This document shows, piece after piece, positions 19,950 to 30,700 of a stretch of 64,000 nt of DNA. Each line of letters starts with the position of its first letter. Positions within the stretch are counted from its first letter, which is position 1. Location: assembly GCA_037178675.1 (NCBI GenBank), contig JAYMGJ010000513.1, forward strand, positions 41,872 through 105,871, in the 5' to 3' direction. The translations under genes and the position numbers were made by a program. The notes beneath the pieces were generated by a model. It saw only the letters and a program-made list of their open reading frames with translations, searched no databases and was not told where the DNA came from. The DNA comes from Scleroderma bovista. Taxonomy: Eukaryota; Basidiomycota; Agaricomycetes; Boletales; Sclerodermataceae.

Positions 19950-21821
19950 AGCTCCTTATCATGGGTGTCATAGTTCAGCTCCGGGGCAGTCAAAGTCTGG
20001 GAGTAGTACACGACCAGATGAATTTCTCTGTTGGTGCAAGTGATAGACAGGATACCAGCAATGGCATAGTCAGAGGCATTGTTTCCACAATGATAGGGGT
20101 ATCCGGAATGAAGTGGGTGAGGATGGGCATGGTGGTGAAGGCGTACTTAAGAGCATTGAACGAATGCCAACAGTCCTCGGAGAAGTTCCAAGGAGTGTCT
20201 TTCTGGGTGAGCCAGGTAAGAGGGACCACAATGTCAGAGTAGTTGAAGATGAACTGGCAGTAGAAATTGGTGAAGCCTAGGAAGGACTGGATGTCCTTTA
20301 CCTTTCGTGGTTCAGGCCAGTCGGAGATGGTTTGGATCTTGTCTGGAGACATAGTCAAACCTTCCGGAGATAGGCAGTAGCCAAGATACTCTACCGAGTC
20401 TGAGTGAAACTCACACTTCTCCGGTTTGGTGAAGAGGCCATGTAACCGGAGTCGGCGGAGCACTTCCCAGACGTGCTGCTGGTGGGACTCCATTTCCTCG
20501 GAGTAAATGAGGATGTCATTGAGGTACACGACAACGCAGACATCTAGCATGTCAGCGAAGATGGTGTTGACAAAGTGCTGGAAGGCTGCAGGGGTGTTAG
20601 TGAGGCCGAAGGGCATTACTAACCACTCATAGGACCCATAGCGCGTATGGAAGGCGGTCTTCCATTCATCGCCCAGAGCAATCTGGACTAGAGGGTATGC
20701 GTGCCAGAGGTCGATCTTCGAGTAGATCTTAGCACGGCTAGGGGAGTCTAGTAGGCCAGAGATGAGGGGGAGTGGATAGCGATCCTTCTTGGTAATTTTG
20801 TTTAGACCTCGGAAGTCAACACAGAGGCGGAGCGAGCCATCCTTCTTTTTTACAAAGAGGACCGGAGCAGCATGGGAAGAGGCAGTAGGGCGGATGAAAC
20901 CTGTATTGAGATTCTCGTTGATGAAAGTCCGGAGAGCGGAGAGCTCAACTGGAGACAGTGAGTATAAAGTTCCCAAAGGGGGTGAAGTCCCTTCTTCAAG
21001 GTCAATCTTCAGATCGTAATCACGATGCAGGGGGAGTTCAGATGCTTTCGCCTTACTGAACACATCCACGTAATCGCGATACTCCGGAGGAACAATGTCT
21101 GGAACTGGAGGGGTGGACAAGGAGGAAGACCAGGCCTTCGCTGAGTCGGAGGGACGCAGCTGAAGTTGGTATTTCGTTGATCCTTCTAATTTGCATGCAC
21201 GTACGAATGCAGCTGCATTTATTAGAGAGATATGTGGAGGGTCGCAGACCAGAGTGTCAACAGATGGCACGAGGCCAGAGTCAGATTGGCCAGGAAGGCC
21301 AGAGACAGGGTTACCAGGCGGAACTGGAGAGGGAGTCGACAGGGGCGCTGGCAAACTTCCTGCAAGAGTCCAGAACGTTAAGCTGCTCAATACCCAATCA
21401 ATCAACGGATTGTAGCGGGTGAGCCAGTTATGTAAGAGAACAATAATGCATTCAGAATCCAACGGAGTGAGGTAAAAGGTCATGGGGGTGACATCACCAG
21501 ATGTGAGGAATTTCACTGATATATCAACAGCTTGAGTGATTACAAAGTTTGATGTACCGTCAAAGAGCTGGAGAGTAATCGGAGGAACGGAGTAGGTGGT
21601 AATATTGTTTTTGTGTGCGAATTGTACATCTACAAAGCAATGCATGGACCCGGAGTCCACAAGTGTGCGGGTTTTAGGTAAGTCAAATGATAAGAGGATA
21701 ACATGTGGCATAAGGGAATTTGGGTTGTAAAGAGTGGATGCGTTGAGGCAGGCCTCCTTGGGTGCACTTCTGGAGTCAATGCAGCTCGCCAGTTGTGCGG
21801 AGGGCCGGGAGCTGCTTACTC
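19950..21821 (-). pseudogene. Gyp1 copy 2 pol, N-terminal part (protease, RT, part of RNase H)
   Basis: Collinear with copy 1 37509-39370. Protease DSGSMHCFVD and the RT active site YLND (Tyr-Leu-Asn-Asp, where copy 1 has YLDD) are visible, so a catalytic Asp has become Asn (G to A). The frame is otherwise long (573 aa from 21711) and ends in the RNase H region, where homology stops at about 19950. Confidence 0.9.
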
Positions 21822-23258
21822 TTTTTTTGACTCGGAGTTGGCACCTGAGTTAGTAGAGTCTGTTTTACCAGACTCAGCAGCGATGGCCACAGCGTGAGCC
21901 TTGGCCTTTTTGGTCTTCTTTGGACAGTTGTCCGCGAAATGACCAGTACCCCCACAGAACATGCAGAGGTTGTTGTCCAGACGCCTTTTGCGCTTGTCTG
22001 CGGTTAGCTTCCTGTCCTTACCAAGCTTGTTGGTTAAGTCCAGTCTGGAAACGGAGGAGGACTGGTTGCTGGTCATCTTGGACGAGCCAGAGGGGTTGGC
22101 GGAGCTGGGGGAGTTTCCGGTCTTGGATTTCTCTTGACTGGGGTTGGATGAGTTGCCTCCAGAGTTGGAGGACTTGGTTGGGGATGAGGCGGGCTGACTC
22201 TTTGTTGTGCGAGAGATCTCGTCTTTGTGCTCCCAATAGCGCATGTCGATCTCTTGACAAAGGGCCCTAAGCCCATGCAGAGTCAGGGGCTTCCCCACTT
22301 GGGCTATCTCGTCCTTGAGGCGGTCCGGGAGACTGGAGTAGAATAGGCGGCAGAGTGCGCCATCTCCGTAGTCCTGGACCTGGGAGGCAAGTCAGTTGAA
22401 GTCTACTATGTACCACATGACGCGGTGAGCATCCTTCATCTGGAGATGCTCAAGCTGATGTTCAGCATCAGCGATGGGGTCGTGAGGGCCAAAGGTACTT
22501 TGCAGCTCAGCCATGAAGTGGATCCAGCTGTCCATCCAGCGTGGGTGGTCGGCCGGATCACCGGAGTTTAGTAGGTCCAGTTCGAACCATTCCAAGGTCA
22601 TACCTTTCAGATATGACTGGGCAAAAGTTACCTTTGCCCTATCAAGGTGGAATGCCTTGGCTCAATCCTGGAAGCATAGCTCACACTGGACCAAGAAGGT
22701 CCTGAGCTTTTTGGGGTCCATACCGTCGAAGGTGTCCGGTTCACAGACCTTGGCATGGGAGGAGGAGGAGTCGTTGGAATGGCGGGAGGAGCGGGAGAGG
22801 CGGTTGACAGCGATGGCGAGGTTATGGAAGACAGCTAGACCAGGGTCTAACTCCTCCATGGCGTCGACGAAGTCATCATCGTTGTTGTTGTTGTTACCAT
22901 CTCTGGGGTTGTCTGGATCATCTCCAGGACCATCCTCAGGGCCGAACCATTGAAAGCGACTGGGTTCACGATGTTCCGGAGTGGAGTCGCGACGGTAGGG
23001 AAACCTGTCACCAGAGACAGATTCATGGCGACCTAAGTCTGCAGAACCGCAAAGGCTCTGAGACGCAGCATCTCGATGCAGAGTCAAAGGTGCTGTGGGG
23101 TTTCGAGCTGTAAAGCTCCAGAATTGGCTAACGGAAGCTGGAGGTTGCCTGTGGTTAGACAGGGCTTGCTGGGCGGCAGAAAGATGGAGATCATTTACTG
23201 CACCTGCTTCAGCGAGTGCGGCAGCAGTACAAGCACGAGAGCGCATAGTCATGGTCAT
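21816..23258 (-). pseudogene. Gyp1 copy 2 gag
   Basis: Aligns along its length with copy 1 gag (36067-37515). The CCHC zinc knuckle (CMFCGGTGHFADNC) is intact. At least two nonsense changes are CGA to TGA: after VDFN (about 22391) and after CFQD (about 22663). The slippery run TCAAAAAAAGAG and the downstream GCAGCTC/GAGCTGC stem of the frameshift signal are conserved at the gag end (about 21785-21830). Confidence 0.9.
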
Positions 23259-23315
23259 GAGGAAATGGGAACTAGTTTGCGTACGAGTTTTGTATAGTGA
23301 ACCCACACAAGTGCA

Positions 23316-23325
23316 AGTCTGAAAT
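23316..23325 (-). other. Primer-binding site of Gyp1 copy 2
   Basis: Plus-strand AGTCTGAAAT, 2 nt from the LTR edge at 23328. It is the same 10-nt self-complementary arrangement as in copy 1 (35999-36008 with 35758-35767). Confidence 0.6.
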
Positions 23326-24529
23326 ACTGTCAAGTCTGGGTCTACTTCGGTAGGAGGTCTGGTCAAGTCCGGACGGAAGCGGATGAAGGAAGAGGGCAGA
23401 GGGCTGGACAAGGGATTAGTCCGGACGGAGTTGGTGACCGCTTGGATTCAACGACAAGGACAACGTGCATTGATCCCTTGCATAGGTTCTGGTCAAGGTG
23501 GTGGAGTCGGAGTTGGAGATGGGGACAGAGACAGACAGAGACTGGAGTAGTGACTAAGTTGATTTCAGACTGAGGTATACAGGACAGAGTACAGGATACT
23601 TATACTATGGAGAACTAGGGTTTAGTATTTACGGTGACAAGTAAACAGCCCAAAGGGCGGACAAGGAATAACCAGAGCTGGGACTAGGTCAGGTCCGATG
23701 AAAATAAGTAAGGTCCGGAGAAAATACTACAAGGTAGAAGATATAAATGGAACACGGAGAACTCACAGTACAACAGGGTAGATGGGGAAGTGTGGTAAGG
23801 ACTGGATGCAGACTAGACCAAAGGTCATAGTTAGCAGAAGCATATCTGCACGACCATTGACCAGAGTAACTGAGGACGACCGGAGTTGAGCTGTAGGGCT
23901 GCGATGTGACCGGAGTAACCGGTGTAGGGGGTGAGTCCCTTGAAGGCGCGAAAATGGGTGTCTGCCCAAGGAGACCTGGTCTGGCTTGACTAGGGGAGCT
24001 AAGGAGAATAGAGTGCAGGAGCGCACTCGGAGGTTCCGGGAGTCGAGAGAGAGCAGAGTAGGGGTGAGGAGCACAGCGAAAATGCGCAGGGAGTGTGCGA
24101 CTAGGGAGTAGGGAGGTTGCCTAGTGTGTGTAGACACGCGCTAGGGAGAGCTGGGAATAGCAGGATCCACCGGAAATCGTCGGAGCACCGAATAGGGTCG
24201 TCTAGGGTCGTCAGAAAACAAAGAGAGAGCGGCAGGACACGAGAGAAACGACAGAGAAACACTGGAAACGACAGAACTCGCACTTAGACACTCAGATGGG
24301 GGCAGAAAAGAAACTTCTTATTTTTGTGAGGACTAGGGCTATATACTGAAGCCTAATCCAGGGGGAAGGGTACAAGCGACCCGAAGAGAAGGAGAGAGGA
24401 TGACAGCGCTAAGAGGGAACGTAATACTAACATAATGACAGCTGTCAGGGATGCTAAAGCGAGGGGAAAGGCTGAGGGACACAAAGGCAGAAGCTAAAGT
24501 GACAGGAAGAGAAGTGCAGAGCAAACCCT

Positions 24530-24905
24530 ATGTAGTGCGACCCTATGCAGTGCGATGCGACCCTATGCAGTGCGATGCGGCCCTATGCAGCAAGACCCTA
24601 TGCAGGAGAGTGACCCGACCCAATGCAACACGACCCGATGCAATGCGACCCGATGCAATGCGACCCGATGCAATGCGACCCTATGCAGTGAGACCCTACG
24701 CAGGAGAGTGACCTGACACAATGCAGTGCGACCCGATGCGATGTAGTGTGACCCAATGCGATGTAGCATGACTCGATGCGATGTAGCGCAACCCAATGCG
24801 ATGTAGCGCAACCCAATGCGATGTAGCGCAACCCGATGTGATGTAGCGCGACCTGATGCGATGTAGCATGACCCGATGCGATGTAGTAGTGCGACTCAAT
24901 GCTAC
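24530..24905. repeat. Short tandem repeats in Y copy 2 (about 14-21 bp units)
   Basis: Repeats of 'gcgaccctatgca', 'gcgacccgatgcaat' and 'gatgtagcgcaacccaatgc'. Open frames across it are low-complexity shadows. Confidence 0.85.
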
Positions 24906-24929
24906 TCCAAGTGACTGAGACAGTCAGGA

Positions 24930-25560
24930 AGGGATAGGGATGAGCTACGCATGCAGGACCTTCGCAGGGCCCTATCGGGTGTACCAAGCTGCGCATTGGA
25001 GAGCTCTCGTGCGGGTAGGGTGCGGGTGGCTGTGCTGAGTAGCGTGGACTAGTCCAAACAGACCCGAAGCTATTCCGAGTGATCGCGACGCTCGCAGGAA
25101 GAGACAGGGAATAGCTACTCATGCGGGACCTTCGCAGGACCCTATTGGGTGTACCAAGCTGCGCACCGGAGAGCTCTCGTGCGGGTAGGGTGCGGGTGGC
25201 TGTGCTGAGTAGCGCGGACTAGTCCAAACAGACCCGAAGCTATTCCGAGTGATCGCGACACTCGCAGGAAGAAATAGGGAATAGCTACTCATGCGGGACC
25301 TTCGCAGGACCCTATTGGGTGTACCAAGCTGCACATTGGAGAGCTCTCGTGCGGGTAGGGTGTGGGTGGCTGTGCTGAGTAGCGCGGACTAGTCCAAACA
25401 GACCCGAAGCTATTCCGAGTGATCGCGACGCTCGCAGGAAGAAATAGGGAATAGCTACTCATGCGGGACCTTCGCAGGACCCTATTGGGTGTACCAAGCT
25501 GCACATTGGAGAGCTCTTGTGTGGGTTGGGTGCGGGTGGCTGTGCTGAGTAGCACGAGCG
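24930..25560. repeat. 170-bp tandem repeats inside Y copy 2
   Basis: About four units homologous to 12961-13600, each containing 'ctactcatgcgggacc' and 'gtgctgagtagc'. Confidence 0.9.
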
Positions 25561-25651
25561 AGTTCGGGTGAATACTGATCGGTATATGTGCACCTAGAGA
25601 TGCATGCGTCTCTACACCGGATAAGATCTGAAGTTGGACATGGTCATGACA

Positions 25652-25980
25652 GGCAGCTGATCCATGGTGTGACCTGCAGTGGATGGTCAACCCTGGGTAG
25701 GTACATGGTTGGAAATAGTTGCTGGCCAACCTAACCCACATGAGTAGTTAACTCCGGTTAGTAGTGGGCCCATAGTGGGACCATGGTTTGTAGTAATCCT
25801 GTGGTGTGTAGTAATCCTGCAGTGTGTAGTAATCCCATGGTGTGTAGTAATCCTGTGGTGTGTGATGCCTGTGTATGTATAGTTAGCTGTAGCAGTCCAT
25901 CAATGGTAAGTAGTCAACCTGTGGTAGTCAACCCCAGTAGTTCACCCATGGTAATGAAGCCAGTTCTGCTGGTAGGTTGA
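25652..25980. repeat. Continuation of the GTAGTCAACC-type repeat locus
   Basis: Includes about five copies of 'tgtgtagtaatcc(t/c)(g/a)tgg' and several 'agtcaacc' words, as in 2340-2982. It is the right half of the locus split by Gyp1 copy 2. Confidence 0.7.
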
Positions 25981-26829
25981 TTTGATTAGTTCCTACTGTA
26001 TGCAGTAGTATCTATTTTTGCTAGCCCACCCCATACCTCTGCATTCCAGTAAATCTGGGCTCATCCATTAATGTGCATGCAGTAAGATTGCAGCCCACCA
26101 AGATGACATGATGACAATTCCTATATCCCTACCATAACCTCTCCTTAACTACCACCATAGCCCACCCATATCACATGGTAAAAAGATCATAGTGTGTAGC
26201 CCACCTGTATTACTTGGTGATACTCCATCCATGGGCTCCTGTCTGCTGGCCTGTGACACTTGGCTGATTTTCACCTTTGGGTGGCCATGTAAGATGGGAC
26301 AAAGTAGGTGCATTATGTGCATGAGGAACTACCAGCACTAAATTGATGCAGCAATAGATGTGGCCCACACATAACACCTGGCACTGCATATCAGCAGCAC
26401 AACATCTCATTGGCACAATATCTCATTGAACATGCCAGAGTGTTGACATTGCCACACTGTTGACCTGCTACAATGCTGATTGACTGGCTCACTATGGTGT
26501 TATTGCTGCCATCAGATTTCCACTACACTGTCTCCATTGCATACAGGCTCACTTATTCTATTGGTATGCTACTCCTCTCAGCCTGAGTTCACCCTACCCC
26601 ATGATGACAACAGAGCCATGGGCCCACCATTGTCACTTGGTGAAAATGCTGTTGGGGGCTGACCCCTGTGATACAGAAAAGCTCTAGTCATAAGCCTCAC
26701 TTCTGCCAGCCCATGTAGCACAGCTGATTGTCATCATCTGCTGACCATATAACACAGCCCACCCAGGTGCATGGGCTCAAGCTGAGGTAGCAGTCAAGTA
26801 TCATCAATGATTTCAGTACCAATGTTATC
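25981..26829. other. No recognisable gene
   Basis: CpG-poor sequence with loosely repeated words such as 'agcccaccca' and 'cacttggtga'. No conserved frame or RNA gene is seen on either strand. Confidence 0.5.
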
Positions 26830-26833
26830 ACAT

Positions 26834-26948
26834 TGGAGTAGGGGGGTCAGGGAGCACAGCCTTAGTCAGCAGGTGTAGTATAGCATGAGAGCCACCCTCT
26901 GTAGACCATCAGGTCATCTTTTTATGAAGTCACTCTGGGCCTGCTCCA
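26834..26948 (+). repeat. 5' LTR of Gyp3 (115 bp)
   Basis: TGGAGTAGG...CTGCTCCA. It differs from the 3' LTR at about four positions. Confidence 0.9.
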
Positions 26949-26951
26949 ATG

Positions 26952-26974
26952 TGGTGACGAGAGCAGATTCGAAC
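26952..26974 (+). other. Primer-binding site of Gyp3 (tRNA type)
   Basis: It begins TGG and contains GATTCGAAC, the complement of a tRNA T-arm (GTTCGAATC), 3 nt after the LTR. The exact tRNA could not be assigned; spacing suggests one base has been lost. Confidence 0.6.
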
Positions 26975-27373
26975 TACACACAGTCGCAGCTATCAGCACA
27001 GCAGTCACAGCAGCCCACAGCCATCGGTAGCAACTGAACACACAACTTACATGTGCACAACAGTATATCAGCAGTCAAATGAAACCCTCAAACCACCAAA
27101 AAACAGTCAAACTGTCCCATAGACAACTACCAGAAAGAGATGGCAGAGGTCGCTTCATAGCCAAAACGTCTGCACCTCACACAGGCACAAATACCCCAGG
27201 TACCAACAGTGACTTCCAACTGCTGTCAGACCAAGAGCCACAGTCCCCATAGGACATTGCATCAACAACACCACTACCACCATCACCATGACCTAACTCG
27301 CCACAAAGTCCTACCTCAGCCAACTTCATCCCAGTCCCACAGGCATTCCAGTCCCTTCTCCAACAGACACTCT

Positions 27374-27657
27374 TGTTGAAGGACAGAGTATTTTCCCCTC
27401 TCTTTACACTTTACCTTTCCTGCGTCGAGCAACCTTACATAAGCATGATACATTTCCTCTGAGAAATTTTCCGTTGCACCTCAGTCTTTGTCCAACACGA
27501 AACTGAGGTGAGCTACTATACCCCAGCTACCTATGACCATAGTATTGATTCATTTAGATTATTTGTTCTGTCTAGGTTAGCTACATAGTCTTCGTCCAAC
27601 ACGAAACTGAGATTATTTGTTCTGTCTAGCTTTGCTGTGCACCTAGCCCTTTTATCA
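27374..27657 (+). repeat. 5' LTR of the copia element (284 bp, long form)
   Basis: TGTTGAAGGACAG...CTTTTATCA. It carries two copies of an 18-bp word (GTCCAACACGAAACTGAG) with about 86 bp between them; the 3' LTR has one. Confidence 0.92.
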
Positions 27658-27672
27658 GGTTATGAGCCCTGC
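27658..27672 (+). other. Primer-binding site of the copia element (half-tRNA type)
   Basis: GGTTATGAGCCCTGC lies directly after the LTR. It resembles the complement of the anticodon arm of initiator tRNA-Met (GGGCTCATAACC), the site used by Drosophila copia and yeast Ty5, rather than the usual 3' end. Confidence 0.65.
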
Positions 27673-27722
27673 TTCGTACTGAAGCACAGACAAGAACACA
27701 AGAACATATCGAGTAAAAAGAA

Positions 27723-30700
27723 ATGTCTAAACAACCCTCTGCATCTGCTGGACCTTCTATTCCCGCACAATCTGCGCCTGTGTCCATGTCGACAGGACAA
27801 GTAAAACAGGCATCAAGCAGGTTGTATGACATCCCTTCCCTTGACAACGATGGAACGAACTTCCAGACGTGGAAGCACTGTATCGAGATGATTCTTGACA
27901 TTCGTGGTCTCTGGGGGATAGTTAATGGGAGCGAAGCCAAACCGGACCCGAGCACTCACCCTGATGAGTCCACAGAATGGTTAACAAAAGACAAGGAAGC
28001 ACGAGCACAGATCATCCTTACCTTGAAGGATGAACCTCTTAGTGGCGTCTTGTACACGTCAACATCTGCTGAAGCCTGGACAAAGCTCAGCGAACGATAT
28101 GAGGGGAAGGGGAAGCAAACAATCGCTTACCTCATTGGTGAACTCTTCCACAACACCTTGTCGGACGACATCTCAATGGAGACGCAGCTCTATAGTATGC
28201 GTCAGAAGGCCCATGTCCTACGAACGCTTGGACAGCCTCTCGAAGACTCACTTATTGCCGTAGCAATGATTCTGTCCCTACCAGCATCCTACTCTACTCT
28301 CTCCACCATTCTCATGTCCTCAGGCGACAAGTTAACTGTCGAATCCGTGATTGCACAAGTCCTCATTGAGGAAAAGGCTCGAAAAGGACCTAGCCAAACG
28401 GCACTTGCAGCAAAGACGACCCAACCTAAAGGGAAGTCAAAGACGAGGGATGGAAAGAAGAAAAAGCAGAAGAAATGTGCTTACGCACCGTGTAAAAAGA
28501 GTGGTCACACGGAGGATGAATGTTGGAAGAAAAAGGCTGACGAAGCAGCCAAGGGCACGGAGAGCGGTAATAAAGAAAAGCCTAAGGAGAAGGAAAGAAC
28601 CGAGTTAGCGGCGCGGTTCACACAGGTCAACTCAAATGACTCACCTCTCCAACTCTTCGTTGCAAAGAGATCGAAGGCATCCCTTAGTACCCGCGAATGG
28701 ATTATCGACTCAGGTGCATCAGCACACATGAGCTGCCATCGAAACTGGTTCAAAACGTACCATCCACTCTCGCCTCCACGACGTGTTGTCATTGGCAATG
28801 GCAACAGCATCTTTGCAATAGGAATAGGCGGCATTGGGCTTGACCTCGATGTGGGCAATGGCCAAACGAGATACACAGTCCTAACAGATGTATATCACGT
28901 CCCTGAGCTCGACGGCAACCTGATGTCCGTCTCATATCTCGCTAGCAGGAACCTTCCCATTCTTTTTGGCCATGACTCTTGCACCATCCTTGCTGACGAC
29001 GAGACAGTTGCAATTGGACACAAGCGGGATTCACTGTACATCCTCGCAGCCACCTTGACCCTCAATGACCAAACAGCATATATCGTACATGGCCCTTTGC
29101 CATTCCTCGATCGATCCATCCCACTCGCAGCTCTGGGAACACGGACAACTTCATCCTGCGCCAGCCTTGAGACTTGGCACCGCCGCCTCGCACATATTAA
29201 TATTGATTCCATCCTGAGACTGGATAGGAAGGAAATGGTCAGCGGGATGACAATAACTGGCGAGAGAACTCACGATGGCGACCTCTGCAAACCCTGCCTC
29301 AAGGGGAAGCAGCATCGCAACCCCATCCCAGACAAGTCGAACATCGAAAGCCCTCGGGTCCTCTACAGGACCTACTCGGACGTTTGCGGCCCCATGGAAA
29401 CGATGGCACGCACTGGTCACCACTACTTTGTCACCTATATTGATGCCCATTCTCATCGCCTCATAGTCAAACTCATTAAAACAAAAGATGAAGTGTTCAA
29501 ACTTACGAAGGAATACTTTGAACAGGCTGAGGCTAAGACAGGCGAGCGCGCGAATTACCTTCACAGCGATGGAGGTGGCGAGTACAGCTCATATGCATTC
29601 CAAGACTACCTAAAGTCGAAGGGGATCCACCACGAACTGACGAACGCCTATACTCCACAGGAGAATGGCGTTGCAGAGCGGATGAACCGTACGTTGATTG
29701 AATCAGCGCGTGCGATGCTAAGTGATGCGGGCTTACCTAACTCGTACTGGGGGGATGCAATCCTCTACGCAGCACATATCTTGAATTGCGTCCCAACTCG
29801 TGCACTTGCAGGCAACATAACGCCACACGAAGCGTATACTGGCAATAAACCATCAGTCGGACACCTTCGCGTCTTCGGCTGTAAAGCGCATGTGCACGTA
29901 CCCGTTGAGAAACGCCGTAAACTCGATGCTAAGTCGCTCGAGTGTGCCTTCCTAGGCTTCGCCGAAAATCGCAAGGCGTATGTCTGCGTGCACCGCCCAA
30001 ACGGCCAAATTTTTGAGTCCAGGGATGTGGTGTTCGATGAAGGCGACCCAGATGGCCCTAGCCGTGTCAGGATCGATGAAAGTGACCTAAACGTCGACGA
30101 AATGGATGGGTCAAGCGATCAGAATGCATCCGAAAGCGTTGAAACGACTGGGGACTTACCTGAGACAGAGGAGGAGGCCCCTGAGGCGAACGGAACTGCG
30201 GATGGCTTTCCCAGCGCATCCACAGTGCAAAGGCAGTCGGCGGATGGTGTCAGCGTTGTGCACGACCCATCCGATCGGTCAAAATCGTCCGCGCCGCGTG
30301 TTGAAGCCAAATCGAGCCGTTTCGACGGAAATCGTCGAAGTCCTGCAACAAACGTTAACGATCGGATCGAGAGACGCTTACCTGCTCCAATCCGACGCCC
30401 CAGCTTGCCAAGAGGACCTCCAACGCCCTATCCGCATCCGATCCCAGCACCAGAGGTGCACAGGTCATCTCGACTGCGCAAGACGCCCACCAGGGATGAC
30501 GATTTGCGTTTCTTCGTCTCCAGCTATGGAAAGGCGCCCACAAATGCAAGGGATCAGCCTGATGGGAAGGTCAATGACGACTTACCTGCGTTGCTTGAGG
30601 ATAACGACGAAGAGGATGGAGAGAGTGGAGAGGTGGAGTGTGAGAACGCATCCACACAAGACCAAACTGCCTACCGCGCAACTACAGCCGCAAGCGACGA

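Larger units (their letters stand above)
23923..25616 (-). mobile_element. Y element, copy 2 (1694 bp)
   Basis: Same ends as copy 1 (TGTAGGGGGTGAG...GTCTCTACA) and the same TSD ccgg (23919-23922, 25617-25620). It is longer because of an extra block of short repeats (24530-24905) in addition to the 170-bp repeats. Confidence 0.8.
2983..25651 (-). mobile_element. Gyp1 copy 2: old Ty3/gypsy chromovirus, minus strand, heavily nested
   Basis: The element runs from TGTCAAG (inner/outer LTR edge at 2983) to ...TCATGACA at 25651. Flanks are ggcaa (2978-2982) and ggcag (25652-25656), a 5-bp TSD with one change. On the minus strand the order is 5' LTR (25651-23328), PBS (23325-23316), gag (23258-21816), pol (21821-19950, 18105-17838, 15733-14234), antisense gene (10072-14081), polypurine tract (about 9925-9910) and 3' LTR (9909-9814 plus 3508-2983). 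Later insertions sit inside nearly every part. Gag and Pol carry several CGA-to-TGA stops and are CpG-poor relative to copy 1 (35374-43204). Confidence 0.85.
23328..25651 (-). repeat. 5' LTR of Gyp1 copy 2, split by a Y element
   Basis: The pieces 23328-23922 and 25621-25651 match the reverse complement of the copy 1 LTR. The Y element in between has TSD ccgg. The outer edge is followed by ggcag, part of the whole element's TSD. Confidence 0.8.

Noticed and set aside
24598..25122. 174-aa minus-strand frame in Y copy 2
   Set aside because: It arises from 14-21 bp repeats; the repeats shift frame in other copies.
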